A DNA stretch of 64,000 bases from Jaenimonas drosophilae (taxonomy: Eukaryota; Euglenozoa; Kinetoplastea; Trypanosomatida; Trypanosomatidae): positions 1 to 64,000 of the forward strand of contig JASAON010001583.1 in NCBI GenBank assembly GCA_030849065.1, given 5' to 3'. The notes beneath the pieces were generated by a model, which worked only from the letters and a program-made list of their open reading frames with translations, was not told where the DNA came from and did not search any database. Position numbers and translations under genes: made by a program. Positions 54,601 to 63,117 of the stretch are shown here, piece by piece (position 1 is the first letter of the stretch; each line of letters starts with the position of its first letter).

Positions 54601-55506
54601 TTGAGGGCCTTTGAGCAGAACCTCCCGTCTATGATGCACGCCGTCGCAAGCTCACTTCTGCTCATGCGCTGGCACATTGTTGGCCTCAGCGCGCTCACCC
54701 TTCCTGCTCTTTGTTGTCTTTCTTCTATATTAGAGCCTCTCTGCCTACAACTTGCGTCAATGTGTCGAATTGATGTTGCTGCTTTTATCCCTTTTCGAGT
54801 GGCGGGTGGATGAGAGTCAGTGCGGTGCAAGGAGGACGTGCCGTTGAGAGTAGATACTGAAGTGTGGAGCTGACGTGGCAGAGGAGCTGCTCAACGCCAC
54901 GGTGCGCATGCATGCACACACCTTTTTGACTGGGCTCCTAACCTGCTTAGTGTAGTGTACGTATGGTGCTTATTTTTCTTGTCATACCCTTGTCTATTGA
55001 TCGACGCCATGAATCGATTGATGTCATTACTGCCATGATAGAACAAGTCGCTGGAGCTTCCTTGATGATGAAGTGCATTGCTGCTCATGTATTTACGTGA
55101 TTTGAACATTCATTTCCTGAAACGATGTAATTTTTTTCCCTTTGTTGTTCAACAAGCATAGGGTAGAACCTGTAACACTGGAAAGTTCTGATCGTCTTTC
55201 TTACCTAGACTTTAGGAATCTGAGAACTCTCCACCGGAGAAGCGAGGGCGAGGGATCTCGCCATCACCATCCGTTGTATTCTTCTTCCGTTCACTGGCCA
55301 TTTAGCCAACCGTAGAGGGGTGAGGGATTCAGCTTCGCCCCCTTGACTTATACACACTCTCAGCTCACTCCTTATTCAGCATACACCCCCGTCTCATCAG
55401 CGGCCGAACACAAGGAGACTGCCAGCAGGTGACGAACCTGATTGACGGCATCATCTTGAGACACTTCTTCTTTCAACGCTTGTGCTTTGTGTAGTGCGGC
55501 CCCATA
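54601..55506 (+). promoter_or_regulatory. Spacer (0.9 kb) with predicted trans-splice acceptor before array member C
   Basis: No gene seen. T/C tracts include one ending in TAG at 55492-55494, 13 bases before the ATG at 55507. A run of seven T occurs near 55131-55137. Confidence 0.5.
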
Positions 55507-57261
55507 ATGACTCACTCACGTAGTATCAATGCACGCTCCAGGCCACAACAACGCTCATGGCGATGGCTGGAATGCCTCATGACCATGTCAGTTCTTCTTC
55601 TCATCTCGGTTGTTTCCGCATCGTCGCCAGGTGAGGATGCGCTGCCAACCTTTAGTGCTCCCGATGCAGTGAGACATCAGCCGTCGGTACTTTCCCCCCT
55701 TAGTAATGCCACAGCCACAGATGAAGTGCTACTACGCCCAGTGCTGAGGTCTCCATCCTCTACCGACTCGGAAAGATCTGACCTTCTTCCTGCCGATGAC
55801 ATGGCCGATGTTGTGAACATCGTCTTCAAGGGTGAGAAAGGCGTGGTGGACACTATCAAGGACTGGCTGGACACAAAGACTAGCTTATCCATTGTCATGG
55901 GTGTTTGTGGCGGTATCATCGCCGTATCCCTCCTCGCCATCATTTGCTGCTGCTGCCATAGCGATCCTGGCCCATCTATTAAGCAGATCGAGGAGGCGAA
56001 GCAGAAACTGGCAAATGCACCTGTAGTCGTTGAACCAACTATTGGAAATGGGAAGCTCACTGTCATTGTTTGCGACGTGGAAAACGCAGCGGAGCTGTGG
56101 AACCTTAGACCAGACAAGTACGAGTGGGTAGATGCAGCATACAAAAGTGAACTGCGAAATTGCTGCTCCTCCAACAACTGCTTTGAATTGAAGTCGGTTG
56201 GATCGCTGTTTATCTTCACGGCCAACCGCCCCGTTGATGGAGTGAAGTTTGCGGCCGCCGTTCAAGACTACTTTCCCAGCGTCAAGGCTGCGGGCAGACT
56301 AGTTCCCCGCGTTCGCATTGCTGTGCATCGTGGTGATTGTAAAGTAACGAGGGACGTTAGAACAGGCAAGTATGAATGCACTGGTGCTGCAGTAGAAGGG
56401 GCACTTTGGACGATGATTGACACGACCCCAGGCCATGCCTGGGCGACGGAACCGGTGTATGAGGTTCTTACCCCTGAGGAGCTGGAGACGGTGGACCTGC
56501 GTGTGGTTGGGGAACGCGCCGTACGAGGCTTGCGCAAGAACTTCAACATGTACGAGGTGTTCACGGCCGGGGGTTCAGTTGGATTCCCGGCTCCGTCCAT
56601 CGACAGCCCTGTGATGGGCTCTTTGGCCAACACAAAGGCCATGAAGGAATCCCCAGCAGGAGGGCCTAATGACAACCCACTCGCGCGGCCATCATCGTCC
56701 AAGTCGGCCATATCACCGAATAGCGACAGCGCGCGATCTCCACGATCCCCACGAACTTCATCCTCACGAAGGAGGAGAGGAGAACAGGCAAATGCCATTC
56801 ACTATCCTGAGCGCCCCACAAGTGGACGTGGACGTACTGTCGTGCAGATTGACGATCGACCGCGTTCACCGAGTGCCTTCCCACCAACGGAGACGGGCTC
56901 TCCTCCTGCACTGCAGCGCTCCAAAGATGGAAAGCTGGTCATTCCACTCTCTCCGAGCCAACTGTTTGGCAGACGTCGCCGCGGAAGCCTGCCGACCGAA
57001 GAGCCTTCTCCTGTGGGGAGCCCTGTTCCAACGTCAATTCTGCGGAATAAGGTAAACACCGCCCCGCCTACCCCCACACCCGTCGTCCCGGATGATGGCA
57101 AGTTGATTGTGAAGAGCCAACCATTCCCTCCAGACTTGACGGACGAGACCATCCCTGACCATCCATCGCAGATGAATCAAGCACGCATGAAGCACTTCCA
57201 CTTTGCATTGTACCCGGAAACCTATATGCGCTCGGCCACGGAGATGCCAAATGCCAAATAA
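55507..57261 (+). CDS. Receptor-type pseudo-adenylate-cyclase without DUF1935 (array member C)
   Basis: 584 residues. Basic N-terminus, signal sequence at about 21-38 (LECLMTMSVLLLISVVSA), ectodomain of about 90 residues nearly identical in part to member B, transmembrane helix about 125-147 followed by CCCC. The cyclase-homology domain (about 182-355) lacks the parasite-specific insert. Metal Asp190 (VCDVENAA) remains, but the second aspartate is Ser233 (KSVGSLF) and both transition-state Asn and Arg are gone (CTGAAVEGALWTM). The DUF1935 domain of A and B is absent. Instead there is a Pro/Ser/Arg-rich disordered tail (about 365-584) with SPRSPRTSSSRRRRG and RPRSPSAFPPTE, likely a phosphorylation and SH3/WW-type docking region. 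It is the most degenerate member. Evidence for catalysis is absent. Confidence 0.87.
   Translation: MTHSRSINARSRPQQRSWRWLECLMTMSVLLLISVVSASSPGEDALPTFSAPDAVRHQPSVLSPLSNATATDEVLLRPVLRSPSSTDSERSDLLPADDMADVVNIVFKGEKGVVDTIKDWLDTKTSLSIVMGVCGGIIAVSLLAIICCCCHSDPGPSIKQIEEAKQKLANAPVVVEPTIGNGKLTVIVCDVENAAELWNLRPDKYEWVDAAYKSELRNCCSSNNCFELKSVGSLFIFTANRPVDGVKFAAAVQDYFPSVKAAGRLVPRVRIAVHRGDCKVTRDVRTGKYECTGAAVEGALWTMIDTTPGHAWATEPVYEVLTPEELETVDLRVVGERAVRGLRKNFNMYEVFTAGGSVGFPAPSIDSPVMGSLANTKAMKESPAGGPNDNPLARPSSSKSAISPNSDSARSPRSPRTSSSRRRRGEQANAIHYPERPTSGRGRTVVQIDDRPRSPSAFPPTETGSPPALQRSKDGKLVIPLSPSQLFGRRRRGSLPTEEPSPVGSPVPTSILRNKVNTAPPTPTPVVPDDGKLIVKSQPFPPDLTDETIPDHPSQMNQARMKHFHFALYPETYMRSATEMPNAK
55733..55838 (+). 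repeat. Partner of the 106-base near-identical patch
   Basis: See 52994-53099. The orientation is direct, about 2.7 kb away. Confidence 0.85.
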
Positions 57262-57763
57262 GTAGTTGCCCCCCCCTCCCCCCATACACACCGTCGCGTT
57301 TGCATGTGTGGATGTGTGCGAGGCGACCCGGACGTGCGAAGAGGAGCGTGGCCGACGTGAATCTAGCCTTTCCTTCTCAAGAATCTGTGGATAATCCTTC
57401 GGCTTAGGGAGAAATACACCAGTGTTGCGATTTCAGGAGTTGCTTCACCCTCATTTTTTTTTTGCTTCTTTTTGCTTCTAGAACCATTTGTGGTTGGACC
57501 GCCACGACAGATCAATTTTTTTTTTACTTCATCTATTTTCCCCCACATTTTGTACTTCACACCCTTCTCCCTACCACATTTACAGGAAGAGAGGAGCTCA
57601 CTGTTACGAGCGACGAATGCGATGATGTCAAACTTGCTGTGCCTATGCCGTTGTTCATTCAACATATTGCATCTGGATGTGTTGTACTAATGTGTGCTAC
57701 AACCTGAAATTTCACTCTCTTTTTTGTACCTTTGCATCGGTAGCTCGGTGTTGTTGTAGATTT
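57262..57763 (+). promoter_or_regulatory. Spacer (0.5 kb) with predicted trans-splice acceptor for CFAP58
   Basis: Several T runs (57453-57461, 57515-57526) and a T/C tract ending in GTAG at 57740-57743, 20 bases before the ATG at 57764. The frame open from an ATG at 57677 reads through this tract and gives a cysteine-rich, implausible N-terminus, so it was not used. Confidence 0.6.
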
Positions 57764-60721
57764 ATGAGTGACAAGGAGGATCCGTTGGTGCCTCCTCTCA
57801 AGGCGCCAGCGCCGCCGCCGGTGGTGACCGCAACGACAGGCCGGAATGGCAGTTTTGCTGCAGACAGCATTGTTAGTGCTCTTAGTGCGGTCCAGCTTGA
57901 GGGTTTAGAACACCGCTATGTGGAGGTCCTCCGTGAATTGAATGCGGAGCCCAAACTCCTTCCATTCAAGACAGAGTACGAAAAGATTCATCGGCTACTG
58001 AACAAGAGCCACGAGGGTGAAACACGAATTATATCCAAGATTCATGAACTTCGGAACGAGTTGGCTTCCTACCACGCCAAGATTGACAGCGCCATGGAGC
58101 TTTCGAAGGGAGATGAGAAGGTGATTGCCAACCTCCATCACAAGCTGGAGGAGGCGTGGGCCACTTCCGACACAGCCCAAGCTCGAGAGAAGGAGAGTCT
58201 GGAGCTCATTAAGGTGCTTCAGAAGCAGGTTGCGGATTTGGATGTATTGGTAGAGCAGAGTGCCGGGCTCTCTATGGGGCAAGAAGCCTATCTCCGCGAT
58301 TTGCTCGCCACAAAAAAGGAACGCGAGGAGGAACACTCGCAATTTTCCATCAAGGTTACTCGTTTGAGCGCGGAGCACCACGAGATCTTGACAAAGCTGC
58401 GCAAAATTCAGGAAGAAGATGCGATTGTTCGTTCTGATTTGGAACAACGCATGAGTGCCTATCAGTCCATGTTGGCGGAGCTCGAGAGCCAGCAGAAGGA
58501 GCGCCAAGGTAAGGAGCAGAGCGTGCGGGAGTATCGTAGTTCCACTGAAAAGCTAGTCATTGAGCTGGAGAAGCGGCGAGAGCTGACGGAAACACTGGTA
58601 CACGAGGAAACGAAGCTGCGCAAGGAAGCGGTTGATTTGAATGATCTCGTCGAAAGCTTGATTCGGCAGTTGGATGAGAAACAGCGACGTTTCAAGGCAG
58701 AGGCAGACCGCTTGTCGGCCGTGGAGGTGCACAACATGCAGCTCAAGAAGGAGATTCCCAAGAAGCAGACCGTAGTAAAGGAGCGTGAGCGTGAGTTGGC
58801 CAAGTCCAAGAAGAATCTAAAGCAGCTCGAATCTACTGCAAAGAATCAGCAGGGAGATCTACAGTCTCTTGTCGACGCGCGTGAGTCGCTGATCCACAAG
58901 AACAACGAATACACTAGCCAGATTGACACCCTCCTCATCAAGTTGGCACAGGAGGAGAAGACCGTCCAGGGAATTGAAACGGAGCTCAAGAAGGCCATGA
59001 AGGACAAGACACGTACCATTGCCAACAACTCGTCCAAGGAGAACGAACGCGCACAGGTGGAGGGTCAGCGTGTGCTGGAAGAGGGCAAGAGCCGACGTCT
59101 TGCACAAGAGTTGGAGGGCTTGCTGACGGAGAATGAAGCTATGCGTAAATCGCTCTTCGAGCTTGAGTTGAAGCAGTCCAAGGAGCTCGGAGCAGCACAG
59201 ACCGTAATGCTCGACTACCACAAGACGTTGGACCACATCCGTTCTAAGCGGCAGGAAGCCAAGCACCTTCGCGATGTATGTGGGATGCACGAAAAGAAGC
59301 AAAAGGTTCAGCAGGAGTTGCTTGAGCGTGTTGTAACTGACCGCAATCGCACCGAAAAGCAGCTCAAGGAGACTGAGACGGAGTGGGGAGATCTCAAGGA
59401 GCAACATGGCTCCAAGTTGGAGGAGATTGAGCGCATGAAGAGCGACCTCATCTCTAAGGAAGGAGCACTGTGCCAGCTTCACACAGTCATCAAGCAACTC
59501 CAACGCGATACTGCCAATACAGAGCAGCGTGCTAGCCACCTACGTGAAGACTGCAATCATGCCCACAGCCGCATTGAGGCTCTTCAAGCGGAAGCCCACC
59601 AGCTCAACCAGGTCATCGCCAACTGTGATGCGGAGAAGATGAAGCAGCAGATGCGACTAAGCTCCATCACGAACGAACGAAATGTGTTGGCGACGCAGCT
59701 CATTCGCCGAAACGAAGAGCTCCGCCTGCTCTATGACAAGATCCAGCTACAGCAGAGTGCACTGGACAAGGGAGCCATGGATTATGAGCAACGTGTCAAG
59801 GAACTCCTTCAGACGCGAGATAAGCTCCTAGAAACCCGTCTCCGGTGCCGTATCGCACTGGTGCGTTTGCAGTACATGGACCGTTTGAAGCACAAGGAGC
59901 TCCGCATGGACAAGGCTCTACTTCGTACTCGCGGCAGAGTGCGCGCGCTCACCGATGAACTGCAGTGCCCGGTAAACGTCCATCGCTGGCGGCAGATGGA
60001 AGGAAGTGCTCCCGACCTGTTAGATGGCATTGCAAAGGTTCAAATGCTCCAGCGAAAGGTCCTGGCCAAGTGTGATGAATGCGACTCGAAGAAGCACTTG
60101 ATATCAGAAAAGGAATCCCAATACGCGTTGTTGCGGAGGAAGTTAGCGCGTCTTCCTGGCCCTGAAGCGGCTGAGGACTTGGCGCTGTTTCACGAAAATC
60201 TAGAAAAGCGCGAGGATCAGATTCATGGCATGTCGGATGAGCTTACCGATGTGCAGCAACATGCGGAGGTGCTAGGAGAGGAAGTGCGACAGCTGAACTC
60301 AGAACTCCACGAGGTGAAGGGAAAGTACTTTCTTGCCAAGGCCAAACATGAAGCGTTGCGGCGTGAGCGGCTCGCTCTGCGGCAGACATGGGGCGGCACG
60401 AGTGCGGTGGCGAACATCGCCATTGCTGCCACCCACGGACCTAGTTCATCCTATCGTGGCGACGGCGATTTGGATTCCCCACCCAACACCGGTGATGGTG
60501 CGCAGATGCGTCTTTCTGCTCCCCAGCGCTTCCTCAGCAGCAGCGGTGGCATGCGCATGTCCAACGTCTCTCCGACCACCAGTCAGAGAGTACGAGCCCT
60601 TGCTCGTGAGCAGGAGGTGATGAAGGTTCTATCCACTGGACGAGAGGCTCCAAACTACCCACTACAGAAGCCAAAGAACCAACGCCAATTCGTCGGTGGC
60701 GGCTTCGCCCTTACACGCTGA
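57764..60721 (+). CDS. CFAP58: Cilia- and flagella-associated protein 58 (CFAP58/CCDC147)
   Basis: 985-residue coiled-coil protein of the axoneme/intraflagellar apparatus. Family landmarks in order: EGLEHRYVEVLRELN near the N-terminus, KIHRLLNKSHEGE, VEQSAGLSMGQEAYLRDLL (residues about 160-180), SALVQLH-type segment EGALCQLHTVIKQLQ, then ITNERNVLATQLIRRNEELRLLYDKI, NVHRWRQMEGSAPDLLDGI and LARLPGPEAAEDLALF in the C-terminal third. Coiled coil is almost continuous from about 40 to 880. A disordered Ser/Gly/Arg tail of about 100 residues follows, longer than in human CFAP58 (872 residues). CFAP58 supports flagellar assembly, so a role in flagellum biogenesis is expected. Starting at 57764 avoids 29 residues of splice-tract translation. 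Confidence 0.93.
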   Translation: MSDKEDPLVPPLKAPAPPPVVTATTGRNGSFAADSIVSALSAVQLEGLEHRYVEVLRELNAEPKLLPFKTEYEKIHRLLNKSHEGETRIISKIHELRNELASYHAKIDSAMELSKGDEKVIANLHHKLEEAWATSDTAQAREKESLELIKVLQKQVADLDVLVEQSAGLSMGQEAYLRDLLATKKEREEEHSQFSIKVTRLSAEHHEILTKLRKIQEEDAIVRSDLEQRMSAYQSMLAELESQQKERQGKEQSVREYRSSTEKLVIELEKRRELTETLVHEETKLRKEAVDLNDLVESLIRQLDEKQRRFKAEADRLSAVEVHNMQLKKEIPKKQTVVKERERELAKSKKNLKQLESTAKNQQGDLQSLVDARESLIHKNNEYTSQIDTLLIKLAQEEKTVQGIETELKKAMKDKTRTIANNSSKENERAQVEGQRVLEEGKSRRLAQELEGLLTENEAMRKSLFELELKQSKELGAAQTVMLDYHKTLDHIRSKRQEAKHLRDVCGMHEKKQKVQQELLERVVTDRNRTEKQLKETETEWGDLKEQHGSKLEEIERMKSDLISKEGALCQLHTVIKQLQRDTANTEQRASHLREDCNHAHSRIEALQAEAHQLNQVIANCDAEKMKQQMRLSSITNERNVLATQLIRRNEELRLLYDKIQLQQSALDKGAMDYEQRVKELLQTRDKLLETRLRCRIALVRLQYMDRLKHKELRMDKALLRTRGRVRALTDELQCPVNVHRWRQMEGSAPDLLDGIAKVQMLQRKVLAKCDECDSKKHLISEKESQYALLRRKLARLPGPEAAEDLALFHENLEKREDQIHGMSDELTDVQQHAEVLGEEVRQLNSELHEVKGKYFLAKAKHEALRRERLALRQTWGGTSAVANIAIAATHGPSSSYRGDGDLDSPPNTGDGAQMRLSAPQRFLSSSGGMRMSNVSPTTSQRVRALAREQEVMKVLSTGREAPNYPLQKPKNQRQFVGGGFALTR

Positions 60722-61175
60722 GTTGCCGGAGTTCCTTCAACCCCAACGTGCTGCATTCTGTTGTTTGTGTGTGTGTGTGTATGTAAACTAGGAGGGAATG
60801 TGATGACTGTATGCAATGGCGGAGATGCCTTGAGGCCTGCATGTAGTCTATCGTGTGCTCCCCATTATGTTCACGCCTGAAAACAAGACGTGGGCGGACT
60901 TCAAAGGGGTGCCTGGGTTCCCTCCACATTCCCGTCTTTGCTTTTTGTGAGACCCAGATTGAGGCTCCTCCATCTCCTCTCCCTGAGGAGTGCTGAACTG
61001 CACCGCAGTATCTTGTTCTTGTTGCACGTCAACACCGATTCTTTTATTTTTCTATTCCGCTTCACTTTTCTCTACTTCTTGTAGGCAGTGGTGGTGATTA
61101 GAGCACAATCCAACCACCAACGCCAATAACACCGTTCTTCACATTTGCTACACGCACCGTGTTTGTAGTGGACGT
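60722..61175 (+). promoter_or_regulatory. Spacer with TG repeat and trans-splice acceptor
   Basis: A 454-base spacer with a short TG microsatellite at 60764-60783 (3' UTR of CFAP58) and a long T/C tract, 61039-61083, ending in GTAG (61080-61083), 93 bases before the ATG at 61176. Confidence 0.6.
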
Positions 61176-62921
61176 ATGCCTTCAACGGCGATGATAAGTC
61201 TTCGACTTACTCCATGCGTTGGAAGACGCAGCCGCGGTTCCATGTGTGCCATCCACGCCTCACGACGAGGGGTGAGTACCATACCCGACGATGGTCGTGG
61301 AGTGTTCCAAAACCTTCACGTGAAGGCATTTCCAGTTCGTGCAGCCATTGACGTGGGAACGGGTGGTGTTGCATCTCTCTGCATTGCTCGTGTGGATGCC
61401 GCACACATGGCCATTCAAAAGACTCTGTATCAAACACAACTTCCGCTCTTCCTTGATGCTGGGGATATGATCGCTGAGGGTGGAGGGAGCTTTCGGCTCA
61501 GTGAAGCCAGCATCATCAACATCATGAACAAGCTACGCATCCTTCATGGTGCCATGCGCCGTGATGCCTATGAAGGACTCAGCGAGCGAGCTGGGGTTCT
61601 CTCCTGGCCAGTGTGTGAAGCAACCAATGCGGAGGAACTTGCGGCACGAATTCAACGAGAATTTGGAATCCACATGCTTGTACTTGGAAAGAACTTTCAC
61701 GCTCATGCGGAGTGGTGCGCGCTACCAAACACAGAAGAGACTAACAGTCCTATCTCTTCTTCACCTCCATCAGTTGATAGTGATGTTGCCAGCGCTGAAG
61801 TGAATCGCCGCAAACGTAAACCGTGGCTCAAGAAGCTTGTGAAGGCTAAAGAGTCCCGTCGTGTCCAAAAGAAGCAACTCGTTCCCCAACGCACCTCCGC
61901 AATGGGAGCTACCTTCCTTCCTGCTCAAAAGCAGAGCGAGCTCCTTGCCTTCATGGCCGTTGCCTCGATGGCGCATTGTGTTCGTCCACAGCGGATGCTC
62001 CTCATTCACGATGACCCAGCACGAGGCCTTTCCATTGTTGGAGCTGACTCAACCACTGCGTTTGATATGCAGGATTTACTGGCTGAGTCTGGCTCGGAAG
62101 AAGAACGCCAAGCACTACTGGGACGCGTGAAGTCGTTTGTGGAGGCGGACGGCGAGCCAACCGAAACACTCCACGGACGCAACAACACCACATGCAACAC
62201 CCGTGCAGAACTCACACCGCTTCCAACGTCTACGTCTAGTGCGCTGGCAGAGCACCGCCTTCCATTAGATGTTGCTGCCGCACATCGACATTGCATTGTG
62301 GACGTTCAACGGCGGGCCATGGAGAGCTACTCCAGTACAATGAGTAGTCCCAATCCCCTGCTGGCCAGTGAGTTTAGTGCCCTACGAAGCCTCTTGGCTG
62401 GTATGATGGAGCCAACACTGCCGGCGTGGGTGCGTCGGAAGAGCTCCTTGGGTGGTGTCATAGCAGGAACGGGCTATAACGGAAGTATCCTCAATAGCGC
62501 AGCGCGGATTGCGCAGAAGACCTCCATTTCTCTACACCATCTTGAGGTTCACTCCCTGCACCACTTTTGTGGCTTGACGGACGTGCTGCTTAGCCAAAAC
62601 TTTCCGAATCCTCTACAGTTACTCCCCAGTGCAGCACTTTGCTGCGCGCTCATGGATGTGTTGAAGACGCCTCGTGTTCAGTACGTTCCAGAAGTTTCCA
62701 TCGCTGCCGCATTACTCACACAGCCGCACCTGTGGGCGTATCATCATCAGACTAACATACGTACACGTCTGGCACCACAGCCCTTCTATCGTAGCGCGGC
62801 TCATCGAACGTATAGCCGACCAAAGGATCGAACGAATCCCAACGCGGCACCCAATGCTACAGCTGCCACTCACGCGTCATGGGATAGCCTTTCTTACCGC
62901 GAGAGTATGAAGGGTACGTAA
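61176..62921 (+). CDS. Ppx/GppA-like (exopolyphosphatase-type) ASKHA protein, probably mitochondrial, divergent
   Basis: 581 residues. The Arg/Ser-rich N-terminus (RLTPCVGRRSRG, ASRRG) suggests mitochondrial import. Residues about 54-75 read RAAIDVGTGGVASLCIARVD, the phosphate-1 loop of the actin/Hsp70 ATPase superfamily as in exopolyphosphatase and GppA. The EGGGSFRLSEASIINIMNKL helix near 108 and a region (FGIHMLVLGKNFHAHAEW, near 170) follow the Ppx layout. The second loop, normally DIGGGSTE, has decayed to LIHDDPARGLSIV near 285, and the middle holds a basic insertion (RRKRKPWLKKLVKAKESRRVQKK). The enzyme activity is uncertain. It could be a mitochondrial factor of the Rtc/retrograde type that no longer hydrolyses polyphosphate. 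Confidence 0.6.
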   Translation: MPSTAMISLRLTPCVGRRSRGSMCAIHASRRGVSTIPDDGRGVFQNLHVKAFPVRAAIDVGTGGVASLCIARVDAAHMAIQKTLYQTQLPLFLDAGDMIAEGGGSFRLSEASIINIMNKLRILHGAMRRDAYEGLSERAGVLSWPVCEATNAEELAARIQREFGIHMLVLGKNFHAHAEWCALPNTEETNSPISSSPPSVDSDVASAEVNRRKRKPWLKKLVKAKESRRVQKKQLVPQRTSAMGATFLPAQKQSELLAFMAVASMAHCVRPQRMLLIHDDPARGLSIVGADSTTAFDMQDLLAESGSEEERQALLGRVKSFVEADGEPTETLHGRNNTTCNTRAELTPLPTSTSSALAEHRLPLDVAAAHRHCIVDVQRRAMESYSSTMSSPNPLLASEFSALRSLLAGMMEPTLPAWVRRKSSLGGVIAGTGYNGSILNSAARIAQKTSISLHHLEVHSLHHFCGLTDVLLSQNFPNPLQLLPSAALCCALMDVLKTPRVQYVPEVSIAAALLTQPHLWAYHHQTNIRTRLAPQPFYRSAAHRTYSRPKDRTNPNAAPNATAATHASWDSLSYRESMKGT

Positions 62922-63117
62922 GGGCTCACAGAGGATATCGGCTTTGGAGTACCTCCACACTGAAGTCGCACCATCACACACATAAGAAATTGGGAAGACA
63001 TTTCTTTTTGCTCATTTACTTCGCCACAACGTGTTTTGATCTGCTTATGATGAAAGCTACATGTCCGCACCACTCTTCTCCTCTCATCTTCATTACACCA
63101 CTAAATAGGTAGTCGTG

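Noticed and set aside
49846..57261. Calling all three array members active adenylate cyclases
   Set aside because: The second metal aspartate is lost in B and C and the transition-state Asn in all three, so homology does not support catalysis.
58859..59539. 226-codon minus-strand frame in CFAP58
   Set aside because: The Leu-rich complement of a Gln/Lys/Glu-rich coiled coil is typically open; not a gene.
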